From: Cyanobacteria bacterium UBA8803
GTDB taxonomy: Bacteria > Cyanobacteriota > Cyanobacteriia > Cyanobacteriales > Coleofasciculaceae
DNA: 13,189 bases
NCBI GenBank assembly: GCA_003505715.1
Contig: DNXU01000018.1
Coordinates: 1 to 13,189 of the forward strand
Direction of reading: 5' to 3'
Shown here: positions 7,159 through 13,189 of the stretch, piece by piece
Numbering within the stretch: the first letter of the stretch is position 1
Layout of the letters: each line of letters starts with the position of its first letter
Made by a program: the position numbers and the translations under genes
The notes under the pieces: model-generated
What the model saw: only the letters and a program-made list of their open reading frames with translations
Told to the model about the DNA's origin: nothing
Databases searched by the model: none

Positions 7159-7824
7159 ATGAGTGGGTTGGCACAAGCAATAATTGCCGGAATCGTATCC
7201 TTTAGCGCCACCAACATCGATGACATCGCGATCTTGATGCTCTTCTTCGCCCAGATCAACTCTACTTTTCGTCCCCAGGATATCGTTATCGGTCAGTACC
7301 TTGGTTTTACTGCCTTACTTCTCGCCAGTCTGCCGGGTTTCTTTGGTGGCTTAATCGTGCCGAAAACCTGGATTGGTTTACTAGGACTGGTTCCCATCGC
7401 GATCGGGATTAGCCATTTAGTCAATCGGGAAAACAATGAAACGGATGTCCAAACTGTCTCTGAGGAATTGAACCCTTCAAGAACTAATCCACCTATGGTA
7501 TCAGGACTAGCTAGTTTTCTTACTCCCCAAACCTATAGCGTTGCCGCAGTCACCTTTGCCAATGGTGGCGACAATATTGGCATCTACGTGCCGTTGTTTG
7601 CGAGTAGTGACTTGGCTAGTTTGATAGTCATTATTACGGTCTTCTTTTTACTGGTAGGAGTTTGGTGCTATGTGGCTTACCAATTAACCCGCCATCCTGC
7701 TGTTGCTAGGGTTTTAACTCGTTACAGCCATGCGATCGTCCCTTTTGTCTTGATTAGTTTGGGACTTTTCATTCTGATTGAAAGCGGTAGTTATCGGCTC
7801 ATTACACTATTTACTTCCCACTAA
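7159..7824 (+). CDS. CadD-family cadmium/cation transporter, copy 2
   Basis: This 221-residue paralogue of the preceding gene has the same signatures at matching positions: SATNIDDI (16-23), GQYLG (45-49), TPQTYSVAAVTFANGGDN (112-129) and IYVPLFA (132-138). The membrane segments are closely similar to copy 1. The divergence is concentrated in the central loop (NENNETDVQTVSEELNP-like, residues about 89-106) and the C-terminus, so a tandem duplication is clear. The two may act as separate exporters of different range or as a heteromer; the sequence cannot decide. The frame is closed by TAA at 7132-7134, so ATG 7159 is the only reasonable ATG start. Its own ribosome binding site is poor. A strong hairpin follows the gene. 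Confidence 0.85.
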   Translation: MSGLAQAIIAGIVSFSATNIDDIAILMLFFAQINSTFRPQDIVIGQYLGFTALLLASLPGFFGGLIVPKTWIGLLGLVPIAIGISHLVNRENNETDVQTVSEELNPSRTNPPMVSGLASFLTPQTYSVAAVTFANGGDNIGIYVPLFASSDLASLIVIITVFFLLVGVWCYVAYQLTRHPAVARVLTRYSHAIVPFVLISLGLFILIESGSYRLITLFTSH

Positions 7825-7838
7825 AATTTTAACTCTTA

Positions 7839-7873
7839 GCCTTATCTAAACAGTGAAGGTTTAGATTAAAGGC
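7839..7873 (+). promoter_or_regulatory. 13-bp hairpin between CadD copy 2 and the secreted protein gene
   Basis: GCCTT-ATCTAAAC (7839-7851) pairs with GTTTAGAT (7859-7866) and AAGGC (7869-7873). This gives 13 base pairs with a two-base bulge (TA) and the 7-base loop AGTGAAG. No T-run follows, so an intrinsic terminator is not clear. It could protect the 3' end of the upstream mRNA or control the next gene, whose ATG is 30 bases downstream. Confidence 0.5.
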
Positions 7874-7903
7874 ATCCTCACAATTACTAAAAGGAGAAAA
7901 ATC

Positions 7904-8554
7904 ATGAAACTCTTCAAGATTGCTCTAGTAGTCTTGGTTCTGCTCGTAAATTTAATAGTAGCTCAACCATCCTGGGCAGATAAAGCTAAGCCTAAATTTA
8001 CTAGTAATCCTGACTATATAGAGATAACCCAAGCTCTAGATAAGCTTTTATTGGCAGATCAGAGCCAAGAGCCAATGGAGGGATATGCAACAGATGAAAT
8101 CCAGCAGCAAATTGCCAATTTAGAGTTTCAAAAGTATACCTTAGAGACAGGAATAGATTGGGGACAGTGCCGCAATGAGACGGGACAGACCCTAGCTGTT
8201 TATGGCCCCAACCGCAAAAAATCTGGTTCCTCCTACGAGAATGCTATCTATTTCCTCGCCGATGGCCAGACTACTAAAAATAAATGGGACTGTGAGGGAG
8301 TTTATTTGCCCAGTGATGCTAAAACTACGCATGAACAAGGACAAGACTTAACAGGGGCTGTAGCTGTAAAAATTGTTGATGGCACCCAGTTAGTAGTTAC
8401 CAGAAACCCCGAAACCAATACCATTGAATTCAATGTTCCTCCGGCTAAAGTTATCAAAGCCGGTGAAGTTAACTGGTTTATTCCCGATGTACCCCAAGCA
8501 TCTATAGCCAGCAAAGTTACCAACGCACCAACCATTGAGGCTGAAGAAGATTAA
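7904..8554 (+). CDS. Secreted hypothetical protein (216 aa)
   Basis: A Sec-type signal peptide is clear: KLFK, a hydrophobic core (5-20), and a likely cleavage after AQPSWA (residue 25). The mature part, about 191 residues, is hydrophilic and has no membrane segment, so it should be periplasmic or exported. An N-terminal helical part (about 37-80) is followed by a probable beta-rich region. The only two cysteines of the mature protein (Cys89 in DWGQC and Cys120 in KWDC) could form a disulfide. The C-terminal tail is acidic. I do not recognise a family. The start is firm: AAAAGGAG lies shortly before the ATG. The gene follows the CadD pair on the same strand but is separated from it by a strong hairpin, so it may have its own control. 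A dispersed repeat hairpin lies just after its stop. Confidence 0.75.
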   Translation: MKLFKIALVVLVLLVNLIVAQPSWADKAKPKFTSNPDYIEITQALDKLLLADQSQEPMEGYATDEIQQQIANLEFQKYTLETGIDWGQCRNETGQTLAVYGPNRKKSGSSYENAIYFLADGQTTKNKWDCEGVYLPSDAKTTHEQGQDLTGAVAVKIVDGTQLVVTRNPETNTIEFNVPPAKVIKAGEVNWFIPDVPQASIASKVTNAPTIEAEED

Positions 8555-8558
8555 AAGC

Positions 8559-8588
8559 GTAGGGACACGGGTTGCATCGTGTCCCTAC
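8559..8588. repeat. GTAGGGACACG hairpin repeat
   Basis: GTAGGGACACG (8559-8569) and CGTGTCCCTAC (8578-8588) form a perfect 11-bp stem with an 8-base loop, starting four bases after the stop of the secreted protein gene. It has the form of a dispersed intergenic palindrome common in cyanobacteria (recalled, not searched). It may also act as an mRNA 3'-end structure. Confidence 0.7.
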
Positions 8589-8649
8589 CAAATCGATTAA
8601 CTCGGCGATTTAATTTGTAAACCTGAACTGAAGAATGAGGGTGTTATCA

Positions 8650-9084
8650 ATGCAGTTACTGTTCAAACCCATGAATGTAGAGGAAAAAGTAAATGAAGCA
8701 ACGCCAAAACGACGGAATTCTTCACGGGTGCGGGATCACTTAGCCAACGAACGCACCTACCTGGCATGGATGCGGACAGCGATCGCACTTATGGGGTTTG
8801 GCGTTCTCATTGTGCGCCTTCGTCTACTCCAACCGCCCCTTTTACCCCATCCCGGCAATGGCTGGAAGTTAGGTTTAATCTTCTCATTAGTGGGTTTGTT
8901 AACAGTAGGGCTTTCGACCCAACATTACTTCGCTGTCCGTCACGATATTGATGAGGATAGCTATGAACCACCAGACCGCTGGGTGATGCTCTTTAGCCTA
9001 GCTGTAACAGTCCTGGGAGCTGGCGTTATTTATTATGTTTTTACAGTTCCTTTAAACCCATTAAATAGCTTTGTCTTCGAGTAA
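8650..9084 (+). CDS. DUF202 (YidH-like) inner-membrane protein
   Basis: This 144-residue membrane protein carries the DUF202 signature RDHLANERTYLAWMRTAIAL (28-47) leading into the first membrane helix (about 39-56). Two more helices follow, at about 72-92 and 112-133. The function of the family is not established. Three in-frame ATGs exist (8635, 8650, 8671). The one at 8650 is chosen because GAGGG lies eight bases upstream, whereas 8635 has no clear site. The basic stretch PKRR at about 19-22 precedes the domain. The gene is separated from the upstream secreted protein by a repeat and about 60 bases, so it may have its own promoter. It is convergent with the minus-strand membrane protein gene at 9239. 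Confidence 0.8.
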   Translation: MQLLFKPMNVEEKVNEATPKRRNSSRVRDHLANERTYLAWMRTAIALMGFGVLIVRLRLLQPPLLPHPGNGWKLGLIFSLVGLLTVGLSTQHYFAVRHDIDEDSYEPPDRWVMLFSLAVTVLGAGVIYYVFTVPLNPLNSFVFE

Positions 9085-9163
9085 CTATTAGTAGGATGTG
9101 TTAGGGCAGCATAACGGACTATTACTATTAGTAGGGTGCGTTAAGCTGCGCTAATTGACCATT
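9084..9163. repeat. Two diverged 40-base tandem repeat units
   Basis: Units 9084-9123 and 9124-9163 both begin ACTATTAGTAGG and match at about 28 of 40 positions. They resemble the GTAGGGTGCGTTA repeat widespread between cyanobacterial genes. They fill the start of the convergent gap after the DUF202 gene. Confidence 0.6.
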
Positions 9164-9190
9164 GCTATGATATGTAGTGTAGTGATAAGA

Positions 9191-9216
9191 GTTGGGTCTT
9201 GTCACCTCGACCCAAC
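9191..9216. repeat. GTTGGGTC/GACCCAAC inverted repeat
   Basis: GTTGGGTC (9191-9198) and GACCCAAC (9209-9216) form a perfect 8-bp stem with a 10-base loop at the junction of two convergent genes. It is probably part of a dispersed repeat with GTAGGTTGGGT arms. A terminator role for the minus-strand gene is possible, but no T-run supports it. Confidence 0.5.
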
Positions 9217-9238
9217 CTACAAATTACCTGAATTATCC

Positions 9239-9748
9239 TTAGAACTTCAGATTCACGGTGGGGAAGAGAGAGCCAAGACTAAAAGAAGTTTCATTAGAAA
9301 AAAGGATGGGGGCGTCGATCAGCTTAAGCTGTACCAAAGCCAATATAAAAAGAGTATACGCCGTTGAAGATACTACACCCATTAATAACTCTTTTTTCAG
9401 GTTGCGCTCTTTGGCCTGTCCTTGAAAAACATCCATAACCCCGGCTTGCATCAAGAGCATTCCCGCAATATTAGAAAGCCAATACCCTGCAATAGAGCAG
9501 GGTAGAAGCAAATCCGGAGAAATCCAACTGCAAACATATCCAAACAAATAAGCAATTGGTAGGTTGAAGACCAGGTCATTCCACCAGCAGAGCGGCGACA
9601 GTAAATACCCAATGACGAAAAGGAATCCGCCTGTGAGTTTTTTCAACAGGGCTGGTCTGGCATCTTGTTGAGCAGCCTGTTCTACGTGACTTTGGGTCTC
9701 TGCTTCGGCTTGGCTCAAAGCCTTATAGCCTTCTTGGCGGTTTTCCAT
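9239..9748 (-). CDS. Four-helix membrane protein, hypothetical
   Basis: This 169-residue protein has a hydrophilic, Gln/Ala/Glu-rich N-terminus (1-36) and then about four membrane helices (38-56, 60-76, 79-101, 120-141). A charged loop (QGQAKERNLKKE) lies between helices 3 and 4. The motif SPLCWWNDLVFNLPIAY (51-67) is distinctive. From memory, similar proteins of unknown function occur across cyanobacteria, but no family name is claimed. AAGG lies about eight bases before the ATG on the minus strand. It lies downstream of arsC on the same strand but 239 bases away, so it is probably transcribed separately. The C-terminal tail (about 142-169) is polar and probably exposed. Confidence 0.7.
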   Translation of the reverse strand: MENRQEGYKALSQAEAETQSHVEQAAQQDARPALLKKLTGGFLFVIGYLLSPLCWWNDLVFNLPIAYLFGYVCSWISPDLLLPCSIAGYWLSNIAGMLLMQAGVMDVFQGQAKERNLKKELLMGVVSSTAYTLFILALVQLKLIDAPILFSNETSFSLGSLFPTVNLKF

Positions 9749-9987
9749 GTTAATGCCTTAATCCCGATAGATTAACCGTAGTTTAACATGGTTAGGGGAA
9801 AATTTCATAATTATTTTCGATTCCCGATTTTCCTAAGTCCTTTCATTCCGCTATTTCATTCCCCCTAAAATTCTCACCTTCTTAACTTCTCACCAAAAAT
9901 GTGATATATTTTACTGAAATTTAATATTGGACTTTGGACAAAATAGAATCTATTCGTGACGAAATCTCGCGCAGAAAAACTCAAAAA
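9749..9987. other. AT-rich intergenic region, no gene seen
   Basis: This stretch of 239 bases between two minus-strand genes is AT-rich. It contains a loose inverted repeat TTAACC...GGTTA (9772-9797 region) and two nearby TTTCATTCC units (9841-9868). It probably carries the promoter of the membrane protein gene. I could not identify a convincing -35/-10 pair. Confidence 0.4.
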
Positions 9988-10383
9988 TTAGTCAGCATTT
10001 TGTAATAAGTTTGCTACTCGTTCCTTAATTTCATCTCGAACACGTTGGAAGGTTGTAATCGCTTGACCATCGGGGTCGTCTAGTTGCCAATCTTCAAACA
10101 CTTCTCGCGAAACCCAAGCATCTGGCAAGTGAACCCCACAACCGCATAGGGAAATTACGGTATCGTAGTCTTCAGGATGGAAATCATGGAGAGCTTTAGA
10201 GCTTTGGCCAGTAATATCTATGCCAATTTCTGACATCACTTGAACGGCTGTAGGATGGACTTGAGAGGCTTCTAATCCCGAACTAGTGACGGCAATTTTT
10301 CCTGCGCCTAAGGTGCGAGCAAATCCTTCAGCCATTTGGGAACGGCAGGAGTTCTTTTTGCAAACAAACATGATGCGTTTCAT
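9988..10383 (-). CDS. arsC: Arsenate reductase, low-molecular-weight phosphatase fold
   Basis: This 131-residue cytosolic enzyme reduces arsenate to arsenite. The phosphatase-type loop is CKKNSCR (Cys8 to Arg14). The redox pair Cys80 and Cys82 sits in SLCGCG, and DDP (102-104) supplies the catalytic Asp. The length and the Cys8/Cys80/Cys82 pattern match the Synechocystis-type ArsC, which uses glutathione and glutaredoxin although its fold resembles the thioredoxin-linked Gram-positive enzymes; assignment of the electron donor here is by analogy. No arsenite exporter (arsB/acr3), arsH or ArsR regulator lies in the window, so the gene is separated from a full ars operon. It is divergent from cbiD with 40 bases between the start codons, so regulatory sequences must overlap. 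Confidence 0.88.
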   Translation of the reverse strand: MKRIMFVCKKNSCRSQMAEGFARTLGAGKIAVTSSGLEASQVHPTAVQVMSEIGIDITGQSSKALHDFHPEDYDTVISLCGCGVHLPDAWVSREVFEDWQLDDPDGQAITTFQRVRDEIKERVANLLQNAD

Positions 10384-10400
10384 GGCGTTTATATTCTGTA

Positions 10401-10417
10401 TAAGTTGATACTACTTA
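10401..10417. promoter_or_regulatory. Dyad in the arsC-cbiD divergent gap
   Basis: TAAGT (10401-10405) and ACTTA (10413-10417) form a perfect 5+5 dyad around TGATACT. It lies between two start codons only 40 bases apart. AT-rich -10-like sequences (TATACA on the minus strand, TATAAG on the plus) overlap it. A repressor bound here could affect both genes, but a match to any known operator was not recognised. Confidence 0.25.
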
Positions 10418-10423
10418 CTATAG

Positions 10424-11575
10424 ATGACTATTTCTCCACCTCAGTCTGGATACACTTTACCTGTATTTGCAACTGCTGCTGCAATAGCTGCTCTCCATTG
10501 GTTACGTCAACCACAACCCTTAGATACCGTATCAGTTGACTTAATTAACCCCCCAGAAACGGCTCAAATTCCTATTGAACAAGTGGCAGGAATTGGTGAG
10601 GGCATGGCACTAGCTATCACTCGCAGCGATCCTGGGGATAACCTCGACCTCACCCGCAATACCCCCATTTGGGCAGTCGTGGCTTGGGGAGGATCGAAGC
10701 AAACTGAACAAGTGCAGTTACTTGGCGGTGAGGGAGTAGGGCGACAGGTGAATGCGGGTGGACAGGCGGCAATCTATGCTTACGCTCGGCAATTATTGCA
10801 AGAAAACCTAAGCCGTCTGCTGAAACCAGCAGAAAAAATTCAAGTAACGATTATCCTGCCCTGCGGGCGTCAACTAGCAGAACGTACCTCTAATGCTGCC
10901 TTCGGCGTCATAGAAGGACTCTCCTTACTAGGTACGACTGGCATTTCCCAGCCCTTAAGTACTCACGAGCAACTGGAAGCCTACCAAGAGGAACTCCAAC
11001 AAAAAGCCAGCAAATTATTAAAAGATAGTAAAACTAGCCCTCCCTCGCCAGCTCTAGTTTTTTGCGTCGGGGAAAACAGTTTAGATTTGGCGCGACAGAT
11101 GGGTATTAATCCAGACCAAATGATAAAGACGGCCAATTGGTTAGGCCCGCTCTTAGTAACAGCAGGATGCCAGCAGGTTCCGGCAATTCTGTTGTTTGGC
11201 TACCACGGCAAACTCATCAAACTCGCAGGCGGCATTTTTCACACTCACCACTATCTAGCTGACGGACGGCTGGAAATTCTCACAGCTCACTGCGCTCAAC
11301 TAGGATTACCAACCCCAGTATTACAAGCAGTTTTTACCAGTGCAACCGCAGAAGCGGCACTGCACTATCTCCGTCAATTGGATGCAACGGAGGGGAGTAA
11401 CTGGGTGGCACGAGTTTACAGCGCGATCGCCTCTACCATTGACCAACGCTGCCAAGACTATATCCGCAAGCACTCCCAGCAAGAGGTGGCAGTGGGTTCG
11501 GTTTTGTTAGACCGCGATCGCCAAATTATCATCACCAGCCCAAAAGGTGCCGCGTTACTTTCGCAATTATGCTAA
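10424..11575 (+). CDS. cbiD: Cobalt-precorrin-5B C1-methyltransferase
   Basis: CbiD uses S-adenosylmethionine to methylate C1 of cobalt-precorrin-5B in the anaerobic (early cobalt) branch of cobalamin synthesis, here likely leading to pseudocobalamin. At 383 residues it has the usual family length. Visible family blocks are the N-terminal GYTLPVFATAAAIAALHWLR (9-28), VAGIGEGMALAITRSDPGDN (54-73), LTRNTPIWA (75-83), GGEGVGRQVN (101-110) and the FGYHGKLIKLAGGIFHTHH region (about 259-277). The usual Cys/Lys of the N-terminal block are Thr and Ile here, which I recall as a variation allowed in cyanobacterial copies. The ATG at 10424 starts directly at the conserved block and has no clear ribosome binding site. 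No other cobalamin genes are present in the window. Confidence 0.88.
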   Translation: MTISPPQSGYTLPVFATAAAIAALHWLRQPQPLDTVSVDLINPPETAQIPIEQVAGIGEGMALAITRSDPGDNLDLTRNTPIWAVVAWGGSKQTEQVQLLGGEGVGRQVNAGGQAAIYAYARQLLQENLSRLLKPAEKIQVTIILPCGRQLAERTSNAAFGVIEGLSLLGTTGISQPLSTHEQLEAYQEELQQKASKLLKDSKTSPPSPALVFCVGENSLDLARQMGINPDQMIKTANWLGPLLVTAGCQQVPAILLFGYHGKLIKLAGGIFHTHHYLADGRLEILTAHCAQLGLPTPVLQAVFTSATAEAALHYLRQLDATEGSNWVARVYSAIASTIDQRCQDYIRKHSQQEVAVGSVLLDRDRQIIITSPKGAALLSQLC

Positions 11576-11751
11576 CTTGGTAGGAATATCCATAATCGCA
11601 ATAAAGAAAAAGCTATTTGTACCGAATGTGGATATGGGAATGATGGAGATCCTATTGGAAAGCGGTACACCCCGCCTCGCTTTCCTCCCCCGTTAAACCT
11701 GATGGCGATCGCGGGGGTTCGGTGCGGGGAACAGAAATCACGGACGCATCG
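11576..11751. other. cbiD-guaA intergenic region
   Basis: About 176 bases with no supported gene. An 18-codon frame (11640-11696) is too short to call. No purine riboswitch or strong hairpin terminator was recognised. The guaA frame is open from the TGA at 11641-11643 onward, so part of this stretch could be coding if an upstream start is used. Confidence 0.4.
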
Positions 11752-13189
11752 GTGAACCTACAGACAGGACAAACACTTCACAGTGTAGAGACATTACCTA
11801 CAACCGCTCTACAAGACAAATTACATCGCCAGATGATCGTTATTCTCGACTTTGGCTCTCAATACTCGGAGTTGATTGCGCGTCGCATCCGCGAGACTCA
11901 AGTTTATTCTGAGGTTATTTCCTATCGGACTACTGCCCAACAGCTACAGCAGCTCAATCCGAAAGGAATCATCCTTTCCGGCGGCCCGAATTCCGTCTAT
12001 GACAGCGGTGCTCCCCATGGCGATCCAGAGATTTGGCATCTAGGCATACCCGTGTTAGGGGTTTGCTATGGAATGCAGTTAATGGTGCAGCAGCTGGGCG
12101 GAGCAGTAAAGCGAGCCGAACGAGCTGAGTATGGTAAAGCGGCGCTATTCATTGACGATCCCACCGACTTGCTGACCAATGTGGAAGAAGGCTCAACCAT
12201 GTGGATGAGCCATGCTGACTCATGTCAGACATTACCCGATGGGTTTGAAGTTCTGGCTCATACCGAGAATACTCCTTGTGCCGCGATCGCTCACCATGAC
12301 AAAAAGTTATACGGCGTGCAGTTCCATCCGGAAGTAGTGCATTCCAGTGGGGGCATGGCGATGATCCGCAACTTCGTTTACCACATTTGCGAGTGCGAAC
12401 CTACCTGGACAACAGCTGCTTTCGTAGAGGAAGCAATTCGGGAAATTCGCGCCAAGGTTGGGGACAAACGGGTGCTGCTAGCGCTCTCAGGTGGGGTTGA
12501 TTCCTCTACGTTGGCCTTCTTACTCTATAAGGCCATTGGCGAGCAACTGACTTGCATGTTCATCGATCAAGGCTTCATGCGCAAAGGGGAGCCAGAACGC
12601 CTGTTAAAGCTGTTTCAAGAGCAATTCCACATTCCTGTGGAATATGTCAACGCTCGCGATCGCTTCTTAAACCAAATCAAGGGAATAACTGACCCCGAAG
12701 AAAAGCGCCGTCGCATCGGTCATGAATTCATTCATGTTTTTGAGGAAGAGTCGAAACGTCTTGGCCCGTTTGATTATCTAGCCCAAGGTACTCTCTATCC
12801 TGACGTGATCGAGTCGGCTGATACCAACGTCGATCCCCAAACGGGTGAACGAGTGGCGGTGAAAATCAAAAGCCATCACAATGTCGGTGGTTTGCCGAAG
12901 GACTTACGTTTCAAACTGATTGAGCCATTGCGCAAACTCTTTAAAGATGAAGTCCGCAAAGTCGGGCGTTCCATTGGCTTACCCGAAGAAATTGTCCAGC
13001 GCCATCCCTTCCCAGGTCCCGGATTAGCCATTCGGATTTTAGGAGAAATAACCGCCGAACGCTTGGAAATTTTACGCGACGCAGACTTAATTGTGCGACA
13101 AGAAATTAACCGCCAAGGAATGTATAGCGAGTTATGGCAGGCATTTGCCGTCTTGCTACCCATCCGCAGCGTCGGCGTGATGGGCGACG
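11752..13189 (+). CDS. guaA: GMP synthase (glutamine-hydrolysing), 3' end beyond the window
   Basis: GuaA aminates XMP to GMP using glutamine and ATP. The glutamine amidotransferase domain starts at [19 protein letters not shown]. It has the nucleophile Cys in GVCYGMQ (codon 12064-12066) and the His/Glu pair in QFHPE (His at 12325, Glu at 12331). The ATP-pyrophosphatase domain has the P-loop SGGVDSS (12487-12507), and the start of the dimerisation region is present up to VGVMGD. About 479 codons are visible of roughly 540. The ATG at 11833 lies right at the domain edge. Cyanobacterial homologues, as I recall them, carry a 20-30 residue extension ending L-x-RQ before this point, and LHRQ is seen here. 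A non-ATG start is therefore inferred: GTG 11752 is chosen, with GTG 11722 or ATG 11833 possible. None has a strong ribosome binding site. Confidence 0.9.
   Translation, partial: MNLQTGQTLHSVETLPTTALQDKLHRQMIVILDFGSQYSELIARRIRETQVYSEVISYRTTAQQLQQLNPKGIILSGGPNSVYDSGAPHGDPEIWHLGIPVLGVCYGMQLMVQQLGGAVKRAERAEYGKAALFIDDPTDLLTNVEEGSTMWMSHADSCQTLPDGFEVLAHTENTPCAAIAHHDKKLYGVQFHPEVVHSSGGMAMIRNFVYHICECEPTWTTAAFVEEAIREIRAKVGDKRVLLALSGGVDSSTLAFLLYKAIGEQLTCMFIDQGFMRKGEPERLLKLFQEQFHIPVEYVNARDRFLNQIKGITDPEEKRRRIGHEFIHVFEEESKRLGPFDYLAQGTLYPDVIESADTNVDPQTGERVAVKIKSHHNVGGLPKDLRFKLIEPLRKLFKDEVRKVGRSIGLPEEIVQRHPFPGPGLAIRILGEITAERLEILRDADLIVRQEINRQGMYSELWQAFAVLLPIRSVGVMGD

Noticed and set aside
9155..9367. Plus-strand 70-codon frame
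   Set aside because: It is built from the convergent-gap repeats and the antisense of the membrane protein's 3' end.
11640..11696. 18-codon frame upstream of guaA
   Set aside because: It is too short, has only a weak GGGA placed too close to the ATG, and shows no sign of being a leader peptide for purine control.

Overview
The window comes from a cyanobacterium. The HIP1 octamer GCGATCGC occurs at least twelve times, inside genes and between them. Several proteins have a cyanobacterial look: a 131-residue ArsC with Cys8/Cys80/Cys82, a GuaA with an N-terminal extension, and CbiD from the cobalamin pathway. The intergenic spaces hold short hairpin repeats of the kind scattered through filamentous cyanobacterial genomes. 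No tRNA, rRNA, CRISPR array or transposase was seen. The genus cannot be fixed from this sequence alone.

Layout. (1) 1-882: one small conserved-looking hypothetical gene on the minus strand, then about 545 bases without an intact gene. This stretch holds a short C-terminal remnant of a subtilisin-like protease and a pile-up of three different hairpin repeats. (2) 883-3526: an SLC13-type anion permease with two RCK_C (TrkA-C) domains, followed 4 bases later by a prohibitin/SPFH membrane protein. (3) 3643-4569 (minus): a LysR-type regulator with a CysL-like effector domain, divergent from (4) 4863-7824: an APC-superfamily amino acid permease followed by two tandem CadD-family transporters, apparently one operon. 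(5) 7904-9084: a secreted hypothetical protein and a DUF202 membrane protein, separated by hairpin repeats. (6) 9239-10383 (minus): a four-helix membrane hypothetical protein and an arsenate reductase. (7) 10424-13189: cbiD, divergent from arsC across 40 bases, then guaA, which runs off the end of the window.

How the genes may work together. Much of the region is membrane transport and stress handling: an oxyanion-type permease, an amino acid permease, two probable metal or cation exporters, and an arsenate reductase. The LysR regulator is placed to control the permease-CadD operon, and a T-N11-A dyad lies between them. CbiD (corrin ring synthesis) and GuaA (GMP synthesis) are housekeeping genes. 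I found no clear new defence or mobile system. The least explained parts are the duplicated CadD genes joined to an amino acid permease, with a tiny ORF between the copies; the secreted protein behind a strong 13-bp hairpin; and the repeat-rich leader with the protease remnant.
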